Notes: generated by a model not told the origin, from the letters alone. Numbered from the stretch's first letter, positions 50,817-61,277 are shown. The stretch: DNA of 64,000 nucleotides from an uncultured Oscillospiraceae bacterium (GCA_910584285.1 CAJTYK010000007.1:4954-68953), one strand, 5' to 3'. Translations and numbers: made by a program.

Positions 50817-52598
50817 ATGAGAAACTGGTTTTCCCGCCTGAAGCTCAGCCGTCAGCTGGCGCTGGTGAGCTGCCTGTTCCTGCTGGTACCCATGCTTCTG
50901 CTGTGCTACACGGTGCTGCGGGGGCAGCACAACACCACCATCCAGTCCCGGCTCCGGGAGGCACAGGATCGCTGCGCCCAGGCCCAGGCCCAAATCCAGC
51001 GGACGGCGGAGCTGTGCAATATGTCCACCCAGGTGTTTCTGAACACCCCCGCTCTGGTGGAGCATCTGCACCGGCTGAAGCTGGGTGCGCCACCGGAGGC
51101 GGCGGAGCTGCTGGAGTTCTACCGAACTGACGTATCCAGCCTGGAGAAGATCACCCTGAGCAACCCGGATCTCTATCAGATCCGGGTGTACGCCGAGGCG
51201 GACGGTATCAACGAGATGATCCCCATCCTCTACAGCCGGGGCCGAATGGAGCGGATGCCCTGGGCCGGGGAGGAGCTGGTCTCCGGCTCCTGGCACCTGG
51301 ATTTTAACGACCAGCTTTTTGACAACTACCCTGTGACGCCCCACATCATGAGCCTGGTCACTGCCATTACCGCCAGCACCACCTCCGCCCAGGAGCGGGT
51401 GGGCGTGCTGGAGGTGGCGGTGCGCATGGACGAGGTGCTGCCCGAGCTGTTTGATCCCCGGCCCAGCGGCTGGATGGTGCTGGTGGATGGGGAGGGCGCC
51501 CTGCTGGCGGGGGAGGCCCCGGTGGGGGCGGAGGAGCTGGCCCGGCTGGCCCAGGTGCCCGACGGAACGGAGTATACCCTGGCCGGCCAGCGGGTGCTGG
51601 TGACCCAGGCCCCCCTCAAGGAGCTGGACTGCGTCTATCTCCAGGTCACCGGCCTGTCCGACCTGTACCGTCTCCTGGCGCTCCAATTTCTCTCCCTGCT
51701 GGCGGTGCTGCTTGCTGCCTTCGCGGTGATGACCTGGGCGGTGTCCCTGCTCACCCGGCGCATCCTGCGGGGCTTTTACGGGGCCTTCGACGGCCTGCGC
51801 GCCTTTGCCAAGGGGGACATTGACGCCCGGGTGGAGACGGAGGGCCGGGGCGAGGTGGCCGACTTCGCCCGGGAGACCGGGCGGCTGCTGGATCAGCTGC
51901 GCCGGCTCATGCGGGACAATTTAGAGCGGGAGGGCCAGATCCAGCGCACCGAGCTGCGGGCCCTCCAGAACCAGATCAACGCCCACTTCATCTACAACGT
52001 GCTGGAGGCCATCAAGATGATGGCGGAGATCGACGAGGAGTACGAGATCGCCGACGCGGTGACCACCCTGGGCAAGCTGCTGCGCTACAGCATGAAGCTG
52101 GAGGGCGGCGGGGTGCGCCTGGAGCGGGAGCTGGACTACATCAGAAACTACGTGGCGCTGATGAACCTGCGATTCGACTATGTGATCGGCCTGGAGATCG
52201 ACATACCCTTGGAGCTGATGGGCCAGCCCATCCCCAAGGTGAGCCTCCAGCCCATTGTGGAGAACGCCGTCATCCACGGCGCGGCGGCGCTGGCCGCCGA
52301 CAGCACCATCACCCTCACCGGGGTGTGCGACCGGGAGGAGGGCCGGTTCACCATCCGCATCGCCGACCAGGGCCGGGGGATGGATCCGGAGGAGCTGGAG
52401 CGCCTGCGCCGGCAGATCGCCGGGGAGGAGCCCACCCGCTCCTCCTCCGGCAACGGCATCGGCCTGAAAAACGTGCAGGATCGCATCCAGATGGCTTACG
52501 GGCGGTCGTACGGCCTGCGGGTGGAGTCTCAGCCGGGGGGCGGTACCGCCGTCACCGTGACTTTCCCATTCCATGAAGCGACGGAGGGCAGCACATGA
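50817..52598 (+). CDS. YesM-type sensor histidine kinase
   Basis: This 593-aa kinase has a membrane helix near 15-35, an external sensor region to about 275, a second helix (FLSLLAVLLAAFAVMTWAVS), a HAMP segment, and the Lyt/Yes-type phosphoacceptor LQNQINAHFIYNVLEAIKMM, with an unusual Ala where most have Pro. The ATPase end shows LQPIVENAVIHGA and GNGIGLKNVQDRI. Such kinases respond to carbohydrates outside the cell with their AraC-type partner. It overlaps the response regulator gene by ATGA. The frame is intact. Confidence 0.93.
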   Translation: MRNWFSRLKLSRQLALVSCLFLLVPMLLLCYTVLRGQHNTTIQSRLREAQDRCAQAQAQIQRTAELCNMSTQVFLNTPALVEHLHRLKLGAPPEAAELLEFYRTDVSSLEKITLSNPDLYQIRVYAEADGINEMIPILYSRGRMERMPWAGEELVSGSWHLDFNDQLFDNYPVTPHIMSLVTAITASTTSAQERVGVLEVAVRMDEVLPELFDPRPSGWMVLVDGEGALLAGEAPVGAEELARLAQVPDGTEYTLAGQRVLVTQAPLKELDCVYLQVTGLSDLYRLLALQFLSLLAVLLAAFAVMTWAVSLLTRRILRGFYGAFDGLRAFAKGDIDARVETEGRGEVADFARETGRLLDQLRRLMRDNLEREGQIQRTELRALQNQINAHFIYNVLEAIKMMAEIDEEYEIADAVTTLGKLLRYSMKLEGGGVRLERELDYIRNYVALMNLRFDYVIGLEIDIPLELMGQPIPKVSLQPIVENAVIHGAAALAADSTITLTGVCDREEGRFTIRIADQGRGMDPEELERLRRQIAGEEPTRSSSGNGIGLKNVQDRIQMAYGRSYGLRVESQPGGGTAVTVTFPFHEATEGST

Positions 52599-54027
52599 AA
52601 ACAATCTTGATCGCTGAGGACGAAAAATTCATCCGCAAGGGCCTGGTCACCATGGTTCGGCGCTCCGGTGTCCCGGTGGAGACGATTTTAGAAGCGAGGG
52701 ACGGGGAGGAGGCGCTGGAGCTTCTGCGCCAAAACCAGGTGGATCTGCTGATCACCGACATCCGGATGCCCAAAATGGACGGGATCAAGCTGGTCTCCCA
52801 GCTGGGAGAGCTGGATCACCAGCCCATGGTGCTGGTGATCAGCGGCTACGACGACTTTTCCTACGCCGTGGAGATGCTGCGAAATGGCGTGTTCGACTAC
52901 CTGCTCAAGCCGGTGGAGCGGGAGCGGCTGTTCGAGGTCTTGGAAAAGCTGGAGGACCAGTACCGCCAAAAGCAGGATCAGCAGAAGGAACAGGGGCAGC
53001 GGCTCCTGCGCACCCTGCGCCACCTGATGCTGGGCAGGACACCGGCAGCCCGGAGTGGCGGGAGCAGGCGGAGGGCTGCCGCGGCAGCTTTTTCCCTGGC
53101 CCCTATGTGGGCTTTTGTGCCGGGGACTGTCCCCGGCACCTACCGGAGGGCGTCCTCCGGATCCACGCCGTAGGCGCGGTCTTCTTCTACGCCGTGCCCC
53201 GGGAGGGCGCGGCGGAGCTGGCGGCCCTCCTGACCGTCCCGGTGGGGCGGGGCAGCGAACACACCGGGCCGGAGTCCCTCCACCTGTGCTACCAGCAGGC
53301 CCGCGCCGCCTGGCAGCGTTCCTTCTTCACTGGGGAGCCCTGCGGCGAGCTGCCGCCCCAGGCGTTCCAGCCCCTGGCGGTCTCGGTAGAGCAGCTCACC
53401 GGGCTGGCGGGTCTGTCCCAGGGGCAGGAGATCCTCCAGCTTCTGGGGAGCGAAGGGGCCCGGGCTGCCCGGGGTGAGGTTGACCCGGAGGAGGTCGCGG
53501 GGCTGTGCGCCCGGTTCGCCCAGCGGCTGGGGAAGGATTACAGCCAGTTCATGGGCGAGGGAGAGGAACCCCGCCGCTTCGCCGCCCTGTGGGACTTCCC
53601 CTGCTGGACGCAGTACCTGGACGCCCTGGGCCAGTGGCTGGACGGGTTCTGCGGCAGAACGGCCCAGGAGTTCGCCGACTATGAGAACAAGCAGAAGATC
53701 CGGCAGGCGGCCCAGTACATCCAGCAGCACTTCCGGGAGCCGCTGAGCATGACGGTGGTGTCCAACCACGTGTCCATGAACTACTCCCTGTTCAGCCTGC
53801 TGTTCAAGCAGTACACCGGGGTGAATTTCTCGGGCTACCTTCAGGAGCTGCGCATCAGCGAGGCCAAGCGCCTGCTGGAGGAGACCGACTGGCGTGTGAA
53901 CGAGATCTGCCGCCGGGCGGGCTTTTCCGACGACAAGCATTTCCTCAAGGTGTTCAAGGCGGCAGTGGGCTTCTCCCCCACCGAGTACCGCCGTGCCAAG
54001 GCCCCCACCCGGAAGGATGGGGAATAA
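52595..54027 (+). pseudogene. YesN-type AraC response regulator, frameshifted
   Basis: The N-terminal receiver is complete (ILIAEDEKFIRKGLV, phosphoacceptor in LLITDIRMPKMDG, LVISGYDDFSYAVEML, YLLKPVE). The C-terminal AraC/XylS domain is also complete (IRQAAQYIQQHFREPLSMTV, and FSGYLQELRISEAKRLLEET), but the two lie in different frames. One G is missing at 53037-53038 (AGGAC where AGGGAC is expected). Restored length is about 477 aa. Without it the product would keep only the receiver and lose DNA binding. It should regulate the box-bearing promoters at 46066 and 54086. Confidence 0.88.
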
Positions 54028-54030
54028 TAA

Positions 54031-54078
54031 GCAAAGGCCGCCCTTCGTCCGATGGCAGGACGGAGGGCGGCCTTTTGC
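54031..54078 (+). terminator. Strong terminator after the response regulator gene
   Basis: A 20-base stem (54031-54050 with 54058-54078, GCAAAGGCCGCCCTTCGTCC with one bulge) and 7-base loop ends in CCTTTTGC. It separates the regulator from the phosphorylase operon. Confidence 0.85.
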
Positions 54079-54085
54079 TTCCCTG

Positions 54086-54146
54086 TAAAAAATGACACCC
54101 CGCTAAAATCCGCCCGCTTTTCCGCCTGCCCGCATTCCGGTACAAT
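54086..54146 (+). promoter_or_regulatory. Activator-type promoter with shared box 2
   Basis: Box 54087-54114 (core TGACACCCC then TAAAATCCGCC) is 23/28 identical to that at 46067-46094. TACAAT at 54141-54146 is the -10; the -35 place holds TTTTCC. The identical geometry points to one activator for both promoters. Confidence 0.65.
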
Positions 54147-54176
54147 ACAGGCAATACCCAAGGAAAGGCGGCGGAT

Positions 54177-56635
54177 ATGCGGCAGTTGACCTATTTGAAT
54201 GAACAGGGCGAGTTTACCCTGCGGGACGCCCAGCGGTACGGGGAGATCTATTTCCCCCTGGTAAACGAGGGTGAGATGATATCCAGCGTCACCCCCCTGC
54301 TGGCGGGGGACTGCAAGACAGGGCAGAATACCTTCCTGCTGGCCCCCGCCAGCGAGACAGCCTGCGCTCCAGCCGGGACAGCCGTAATTTCTGGGTGCGG
54401 GCCAACGGGGGGGAGCCCTGGTCAGTAACGGGCCAGAGCGCCCCCCAGCAGGCCCGGCGCTTTGCCCCGGACTGGGAGGAAACCGTCCTCACAGCGGGGC
54501 TGCTGTGGCAGCGGATCACCCGGGAGAACCGGGCGCTTGGCCTGCGAGCCTCCACCCTCACCTTTGACGAGCGGGGCCACCGGCCGGGGCGGGTGACCTA
54601 CCGGGTGTGGGGTGGGGACGAGACGGGCGTGCCCCCCCAGGGCTTCCTGGCTCTGGCGAAGGACTTCGTGGGGGAGGGGAGCTGGGACTGGCCCGAGGCG
54701 GTGGTGCACCCCCGGCCTGACACCTGGCTCCACGCGGGGCAGAGTGCCCAGGGGGGCGAGATGGCGGCGGCGCTGTTTTTCCCCACAGTGACCCTGGGCC
54801 CCGGGGAGAGCCGCCGCTACCAAATTGTGCTGGCCATCGGTGCCAACCCCGCGCCCTACCTCACTCCCGACGGAGTGGACGCTGCCCTGGCACGAACCCA
54901 AGCGTGGTGGCAGGGACAGGTGGGCCAGACCTTCCGCACCGGGGACGCCCGGTTCGACGCCTGGATGCGCTGGGTGGCGGTACAGCCCGTGCTGCGCCGC
55001 ATCTGCGGGTGCAGTTTCCTGCCCCACCACGACTACGGCCGGGGAGGCCGGGGCTGGCGGGATCTGTGGCAGGACAGCCTGGCCCTGCTGCTCACCGATC
55101 CCGGCGGGGTGCGGGAGGATCTGCTCAGCTACTTTGCCGGGGTGCGCACCGACGGCACCAACGCCACCATCATCGGCGCCGTGCCCGGGGAGTTCAAGGC
55201 GGATCGGAACGGCATCCCCCGGGTGTGGATGGATCACGGCTTCTGGCCCCTGCTCACCGTGGCCCTCTATCTGGACGAGACGGGGGACGATAGCTTCCTT
55301 GTGGAGGAACGGCCCTATTTTGCGGACGATCTGCCCTGGCGGGGGGAGTGGGCGCGCAGCGCACCCCCGGACAGCCCCCGCGTCGGAACGGTACTGGAGC
55401 ATTTGCTGGTGCAGCTCGCCGCCGCTTTTTTCGATGTGGGAGAGCACGGCCATATGCGCCTGCGGGGGGCGGACTGGAACGACGGGCTGGACATGGCCCG
55501 GGAGCGGGGGGAGAGCGTAGCTTTCACCGCCGCCTACGCCTACGGGTTTCAGCTGCTGGCCGGGATGGTGAGTCGGCTGGCCGGGGCGGGGCGGAACGCA
55601 TTTGCCGTCAGCGGGGCGCTGGCAAAGCTCCTGGACTGCCCGGAGATCATCTGGAGAAAACCGGAGGAGATGCGCGTAGCCCTGCTGGACTATTGCGCCG
55701 GGGCGGATCGCGTCAGGGAGCAGACGGAGTACCCGGCCCCGCTTCTGGCCGGAAAATTGAACCGGATGGCTCAGTGGCTGCGGGCGCATATCGCCGCCGG
55801 CGAATGGGTTGGAGACGGGGTGCGCCTCCATTGGTTTAACAGCTATTACGACAACTCCGGCCGGCAGGCGGAGGGCCTGCGAGGGGAGACGGCCCGCATG
55901 ATGCTCACCGGGCAGGTGTTTGCCATTCTCTCCGGCGCGGCGGACGACAGCCGGGTGCGGGACATCATCCGGGCGGCGGACTGGTACCTGTTTCAGCCCC
56001 AGCGGGGCGGCTACTGCCTGAATACCGACTTCGGCGAGGTCAAGCTGGATATGGGGCGGATGTTCGGCTTCGCCTACGGGCACAAGGAGAACGGGGCGGT
56101 GTTCAGCCACATGGCGGTGATGTACGCCTACGCCCTCTACGCCCGGGGCTTTGCCGCCCAGGGCTGGAAGGTGCTGCGGCAGCTCTTTTTGCAGTGCGAC
56201 GACTTTGAACACAGCAGGCTCCTTCCTGGCATACCGGAGTATTTTGACGACCGGGGCCGGGGGATGTACCCCTACCTTACCGGGGCGGGGAGCTGGCTGC
56301 TGCTTACCATGCAGGCCCAGGTGTTCGGCGTGCGGGGCTGTGGTGGGGATCTCCTGCTGGAGCCCAAGCTGAGGTTGGAGCAGTTTGACGGCAGTGGTAC
56401 GGCGGAGCTGTGCTGCACCGCCGCCGGGCGGCGGCTGCGGGTGCGGTATGAGAACGCCGGGGGGCTGGACTTCGGCCAATACCGGCTGGGGACGGTGGCC
56501 TGCGGGGAGAAGCGGTGGACGGGCTCCGGTGGGCGGCTGGTTATCCCCCGCCGGGAGCTGCCCGGAGGGGACGGGCTGCTGGAGCTGACGGCGGAGCTGG
56601 TGCCCGCCGGGAAGGGAGACGATGGAGATGTTTGA
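54177..56635 (+). pseudogene. GH94-like glycoside phosphorylase (small), frameshifted
   Basis: Two frames join into a protein of about 820 aa: MRQLTYLNEQGEFTLRDAQR to LLAPASE, then DSLRSSRDSRNFWVRANGGE to the end. One G is missing at about 54356 (GAGAC for GAGGAC). The second part has HHDYGRGGRGWRDLWQDSLA, where the Asp after WR matches the catalytic acid region of GH94 phosphorylases, and GADWNDGLDMARERGESVAF. Such enzymes split beta-glucosides with phosphate to sugar 1-phosphate. AAGGAAAGG precedes the ATG. Linkage specificity cannot be read from sequence. Confidence 0.8.
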
Positions 56636-59600
56636 CGCGCAGGGGCGCTATGTGATCCAAAATTACCAGGGCAAGCCGCCCTTTTCCAGCTTCCTGCCCG
56701 GGATCGCCGGGCAGCTGGGGGTGCCGGTGTGGTGCTACTACAACAACCGGGGGCAGGGGGTGTGCTCCTTTGGCGTGAACGACAAGGATCACGCCATCAT
56801 GGAATTTTCCCCCGCCCGGCAGGCCTACCGGGACGTGGCCCGGACGGGCTTTCGCACCTTTTGCAAGGTGAATGGCACGTACCGGGAGCTGTTCACCCAA
56901 AACTGCGATATGCACATCGGCATGAGCGAGCTGGAGATCACCTGTGAGCAGGACGGCCTGCGGGCGTCGGCGGTGTACTTCGGCGTCCCCGGCGAGCGCA
57001 CGGCGGCGCTGGCCCGGGTGCTGACGGTGGCCAACGCGGGGGCGCGGCCCGTGGCGCTGGAGCTGCTGGACGGGATGCCGGAGCTGGTGCCCTACGGCGT
57101 CAGCCACGAGAACCTGAAGGAGATGAACAATCTGGCCCAGGCCTGGATGCGGGTGGAGGACGCGGAAAAAGGCATGGCCTGTTTCCGGGTGCGGGCCTCC
57201 ATGGAGGACACCGCCCAGGTGACAGCGGTGGAGGGCTGCAATTTCTGCCTGGCCTGGGACGAGGCGGGGGAGCTGCTGCGCCCCATCGTCCAGCCGGAGC
57301 TGGTGTTTGGGGCGGACACATCGCTGGCCGCGGCGGAGGGCTTTGCCGCCGCCCCGCTGGCGGATCTGCGGATCGCGCCCCAGCAGGCGGAAAACCGCCT
57401 CCCCTGCTGCTTCCTGCCCAGGGAGGCGGTGCTGGGGCCGGGGGAGGCCCTTCGGGTATACTCCCTCTACGGCCAGGCCGAGGACAAGGGGCGGGTGGCC
57501 GCCCTGGCCGGACAGATCACCGATGGAAGCTGGTTCGAGGAGAAGCGCCGTCAGGCCGCCGCGCTGGTGGACGACCTGTGCGCTCCTGTCTCCTGCCGCA
57601 CCGCCGACCCCGTGTTTGACGCGTACTGCCGCCAGACCTACTTGGACAACGCTCTGCGGGGGGGCGCGCCCGTCTTTTTTGAGGACGGCGGGAAAACTGT
57701 CCCCTTCTATCTCTACTCCCGGAAGCATGGCGACCCGGAGCGGGAGTATAACGCCTTTTCGCTGGGTAGGGAGTATTTTGCCCAGGGCAACGGGAACTTC
57801 CGGGACGTGAACCAGAACCGGCGGTGCGATGTGCTGTTCGCCCCCTGCCTGGGGGCGGAGAACATCTACACCTTCTTCGACCTGATCCAGGCGGACGGCT
57901 ATAATCCCCTGGTGCTCACCGCCAGCGCCTATACCCTTCCGGCGGGGGCGCTGGCGGGCATACTGGCCCGCGTCCCGGAGGAGCGGCAGGCCGAAGCAGC
58001 GCAGCTGCTGGCCAAGCCCTTTACCCCCGGCGCGCTGGCCATGGCGGCGGAGGACTGGGGCATGGGGGAGGGGGACGTTCTGGCCCTCACCGCGGCGGCC
58101 CTGTGCGCGGCGGATCACGAGCCCAACGCGGACTTCAAGGAGGGCTACTGGTGCGATCACTGGACGTATAACCTGAATCTGATTGAGAGTTACCTGGCCG
58201 TCTATCCTGAGCGGGAGGAGGAGCTGCTGTTCGGGGAACGGCGCTATCGTTGGTACGAGTCCCGGGCGGTGGTGCGGCCCCGGGCCAAGCGCTACCATAT
58301 GACCCCCAACGGCCTGCGCCAGTACGGCGCGCTGGACGAGGAGGCCAAGGCGGGGGCTGCCCACAAGTGGGCCCGGGCGGGAGACGGGCAGGCGGTGAGC
58401 ACGCTGATAGAGAAGCTGCTCCTGCTGTGCGCCGTCAAAACCGCTACCCTGGACGCCGCCGGGATGGGCGTCGAGATGGAGGGCGGCAAGCCGGGGTGGT
58501 ACGACGCCCTCAACGGCCTGCCCGGCCTGCTGGGCTCGTCCATGGCGGAGAGCTGCGAGCTGGCCCGACTGCTGGCCTTTACCCGGCGGGCGCTGGGGTG
58601 CAAACCGGGGCAGGTGGAACTGTACGGCGAGATCGCCGCCCTGGTGGAGCAGGTGGCGGAGATTCTGGCCGGGGAGCCGGACGCCTTCCGCCGCTGGGAT
58701 CGGCTGAACACCGCCAAGGAGCGCTACCGGGCGCGGACGGACTTCGGCTTCTCCGGGACGCGGCGGAGTTTGGGCCGGGAGGAGCTGTCGGCCATGCTGG
58801 GCCGGATGGAGGAGACGGTGCGCTCCGGCATCCGTACCGCCGTGGCGCTGGGGGACGGAATCTGCCCCACCTACTTCACCTTTGAGGCCGCGGACGTCGC
58901 CGGCGGCCCGGAGGGGCCCATGCCCACCGGCCTTGTCCCCCACGCCCTGCCTCTCTTTCTGGAGGGCCCGGTGCGCTGGCTCAAGCTGGACGCGTCCCGG
59001 GCGGAAAAGGCGGCGCTGGCCCGCCGGGTGCGGGAGAGCGCCCTCTACGACAAAGAGCTGGGGATGTATAAGGTGAACGAGAGCCTGTCCGGCGTCAGCT
59101 TTGAGGCAGGGCGGGCGGTGGCCTTCTCCCCCGGCTGGCTGGAAAACGAGTCCATTTGGCTCCACATGGAGTACAAATACCTGCTGGAGCTGCTGAAAAG
59201 TGGGCTGTACGAGGAGTTTGCCCAGGCGTTTCACGCCGCCGTCCCCTTCCTGAACCCGGAGCAGTACGGCCGCAGCCCGCTGGAAAACGTGTCCTTCCTG
59301 GCGTCCTCCGCCAACCCGGATCCGGCCCGGTGGGGGCGGGGCTTTGTGGCCCGGCTGTCCGGCTCCACGGCGGAGTTTTTGCAGATGTGGCAGATCATGT
59401 TCTTCGGGCCCTCTCCCTTCCGGTGGGAGGACGGGGCACTACAGCTGGCGTTGGAGCCCTTCCTCCCCGGCTATCTTATGCCAGCGGACGGCGTGGTGCG
59501 GGCCGCATTCCTGGGGAACGTCCAGGTAACCTACCACGCCCCCGGCTGCGGGGCACTGGTTCCCGGCAAGACGGTTCCGGCGCGCTGGACGCTCACCGGG

Positions 59601-59714
59601 CGGGACGGCGCGCAGTACGCTGTCAGCGCCCCCTTCCTGTCCGATTATGAGGCCCGGAAAATCCGGGACGGGGAGATCGCGGCCATCGACATTGAAATGG
59701 AGGCGTTGAAATGA
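56622..59714 (+). CDS. GH94-like glycoside phosphorylase (large, 1030 aa)
   Basis: This intact 1030-aa protein shares the GH94-type plan: a beta-sandwich start (VWCYYNNRGQGVCSFGVNDK) and an alpha/alpha barrel with YFAQGNGNFRDVNQNRRCD, whose Asp after FR is the probable acid. Proteins of this size include 1,2-beta- and 1,3-beta-oligoglucan phosphorylases as well as uncharacterised GH94 relatives. It has no signal peptide, so it acts on imported oligosaccharides. The start overlaps the preceding gene by 14 bases, with AGGGAG before the ATG; a second ATG two codons on is possible. Confidence 0.82.
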   Translation: MEMFDAQGRYVIQNYQGKPPFSSFLPGIAGQLGVPVWCYYNNRGQGVCSFGVNDKDHAIMEFSPARQAYRDVARTGFRTFCKVNGTYRELFTQNCDMHIGMSELEITCEQDGLRASAVYFGVPGERTAALARVLTVANAGARPVALELLDGMPELVPYGVSHENLKEMNNLAQAWMRVEDAEKGMACFRVRASMEDTAQVTAVEGCNFCLAWDEAGELLRPIVQPELVFGADTSLAAAEGFAAAPLADLRIAPQQAENRLPCCFLPREAVLGPGEALRVYSLYGQAEDKGRVAALAGQITDGSWFEEKRRQAAALVDDLCAPVSCRTADPVFDAYCRQTYLDNALRGGAPVFFEDGGKTVPFYLYSRKHGDPEREYNAFSLGREYFAQGNGNFRDVNQNRRCDVLFAPCLGAENIYTFFDLIQADGYNPLVLTASAYTLPAGALAGILARVPEERQAEAAQLLAKPFTPGALAMAAEDWGMGEGDVLALTAAALCAADHEPNADFKEGYWCDHWTYNLNLIESYLAVYPEREEELLFGERRYRWYESRAVVRPRAKRYHMTPNGLRQYGALDEEAKAGAAHKWARAGDGQAVSTLIEKLLLLCAVKTATLDAAGMGVEMEGGKPGWYDALNGLPGLLGSSMAESCELARLLAFTRRALGCKPGQVELYGEIAALVEQVAEILAGEPDAFRRWDRLNTAKERYRARTDFGFSGTRRSLGREELSAMLGRMEETVRSGIRTAVALGDGICPTYFTFEAADVAGGPEGPMPTGLVPHALPLFLEGPVRWLKLDASRAEKAALARRVRESALYDKELGMYKVNESLSGVSFEAGRAVAFSPGWLENESIWLHMEYKYLLELLKSGLYEEFAQAFHAAVPFLNPEQYGRSPLENVSFLASSANPDPARWGRGFVARLSGSTAEFLQMWQIMFFGPSPFRWEDGALQLALEPFLPGYLMPADGVVRAAFLGNVQVTYHAPGCGALVPGKTVPARWTLTGRDGAQYAVSAPFLSDYEARKIRDGEIAAIDIEMEALK

Positions 59715-61039
59715 ATGCGGTTTTGATTACCACCGATTTGCGAAAAGACCGGCGTTGGCACAGCCGGCCACTGGAACGCGGCCTGCTGGACGCTGTCCAC
59801 CAGGTCAGCGTCTATCCCGGCTGTCGGTATCAGCAGTTTGAGGGGTTCGGCGGGGCCTTCACCGAGGCCGCCGCCCACAGCTGGGCACAGCTGCCGGAGG
59901 AACGCCGGAAAGCGTTTTTGGACTGTTATTTTGGGCCGGCGGGGTTGGGCTACAGCCGGGGGCGGGTTCACATCGGGAGCTGTGATTTCGCCTTGGGCAA
60001 TTACGCCTGCCAGTCCGGGCGGTCGGATGAGGGCTTTGACACCGGCAGGGACGACCAGCGCCTCATCCCCATGATCCTGGCGGCCCAGGGGGCAGCGGGA
60101 CGGCCCATCGGCCTGCTGCTCAGCCCCTGGAGCCCGCCCGCGTTCATGAAAACCAACAGCGACATGAACCACGGCGGGGCGCTGAAGGCGGAGTACCGCG
60201 CCCGCTGGGCGGCGTGCATGGCCCGGTACGCGGCCCACTACCGCGCCGCGGGCTGTGATGTGGGTTACATCTCGGTGCAGAACGAGCCCGCCGCCGTCCA
60301 GACCTGGGACTCCTGTATCTACTCCGCCCGGGAGGAGGGGGAGTTCGCCGCCGGGTTCCTGGCCCCGGCCCTGAAAGAAGCCGGGTGCGGCGATGTGAAA
60401 ATTCTGGCCTGGGATCACAACAAGGAAATCCTGCCCTACCGGGCGGCGGAAACGCTGGCTATCCCCGGGGCGGTGGAGGCAGTATCCGGCTTTGCCGTCC
60501 ACTGGTATACCGGGGATCACTTCGAGGCGCTACGGGCGGTGCGCTCGCTTTGGCCGGACAAAGAGCTGTGGTTCACGGAAGGGTGTGTGGAGTACAGCCG
60601 CTTCGATGGCATGACCTCCTTGGAAAAAGCGGAGATGTATGCCCATGATATTCTGGGCAATTTGAACGGCGGCGTCAACGGCAGTCTGGACTGGAACCTC
60701 CTGCTGGATGCCAAGGGCGGGCCCAATCATGTGGGGAATTTCTGCGAGGCCCCGGTGATGCTCACCGAGGACGGGCAGGACTTTTCCCTCATGGACGAAT
60801 ACTGGTACATCGGTCAGTTCAGCCGCTTCATTCGTCCCGGGGCAGTGCGGCTGGGGGCATCCGCCTGGACGGCGGGAGTGGAGGTCACGGCCTTTGAGAA
60901 CCCGGACGGCAGGCGGGCGGCGGTGCTGCTCAACCGCACGGATCGGGACCTGCCGGTCTGCCTGACTCAGGATGGCGCGGAGGGGTATCCTGTCCTCTTG
61001 GCGGCGCACAGCATTGCCACGGCCTGCTGGGGCGGCTGA
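59711..61039 (+). CDS. GH30 family glycoside hydrolase, cytoplasmic
   Basis: This 442-aa protein begins without a signal peptide and has QQFEGFGGAFTEAAAHSWAQ, the usual GH30 start, the acid/base Glu in VGYISVQNEPAAVQTWDS, and the nucleophile Glu in ELWFTEGCVEYSRFDGM. GH30 enzymes hydrolyse beta-glucosides, glucosylceramide, beta-1,6-glucan or beta-xylosides. Its ATG overlaps the phosphorylase stop by 4 bases, so all three enzymes work on the same imported glucoside, presumably. Unlike the smaller phosphorylase, its reading frame is undamaged. Confidence 0.9.
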   Translation: MNAVLITTDLRKDRRWHSRPLERGLLDAVHQVSVYPGCRYQQFEGFGGAFTEAAAHSWAQLPEERRKAFLDCYFGPAGLGYSRGRVHIGSCDFALGNYACQSGRSDEGFDTGRDDQRLIPMILAAQGAAGRPIGLLLSPWSPPAFMKTNSDMNHGGALKAEYRARWAACMARYAAHYRAAGCDVGYISVQNEPAAVQTWDSCIYSAREEGEFAAGFLAPALKEAGCGDVKILAWDHNKEILPYRAAETLAIPGAVEAVSGFAVHWYTGDHFEALRAVRSLWPDKELWFTEGCVEYSRFDGMTSLEKAEMYAHDILGNLNGGVNGSLDWNLLLDAKGGPNHVGNFCEAPVMLTEDGQDFSLMDEYWYIGQFSRFIRPGAVRLGASAWTAGVEVTAFENPDGRRAAVLLNRTDRDLPVCLTQDGAEGYPVLLAAHSIATACWGG

Positions 61040-61277
61040 GCGCGGCGGCGGGCAAATTCTGAGGCGGCTCAGTCGCTGCTGTTTGAATCCGGCATTACCA
61101 AGTACCCTTACCCGCCAATTTCATGGAAAGCGGGAGAGCTTATTTCCCGATTGGGGAGCGCAAATAACCGGCATGGGCTTCCCGTAATTCTGCCATATTG
61201 TTTCCTCCCCAATGGAAGAAGACATGAGCAGATTCCGCTGCCCATGCCTCCGCACCGCATTTTGCTTATTTGAGCTT

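Noticed and set aside
56541..59234. Minus-strand open frame of 897 codons
   Set aside because: Antisense to the large phosphorylase; composition (Gln, Gly, Pro, His) is that of a shadow, with no domain.
61121..61277. Minus-strand peptide MAELREAHAGYLRSPIGK with a GGGGAGG site
   Set aside because: Only 18 residues, with no family and no conserved context; chance occurrence cannot be excluded.
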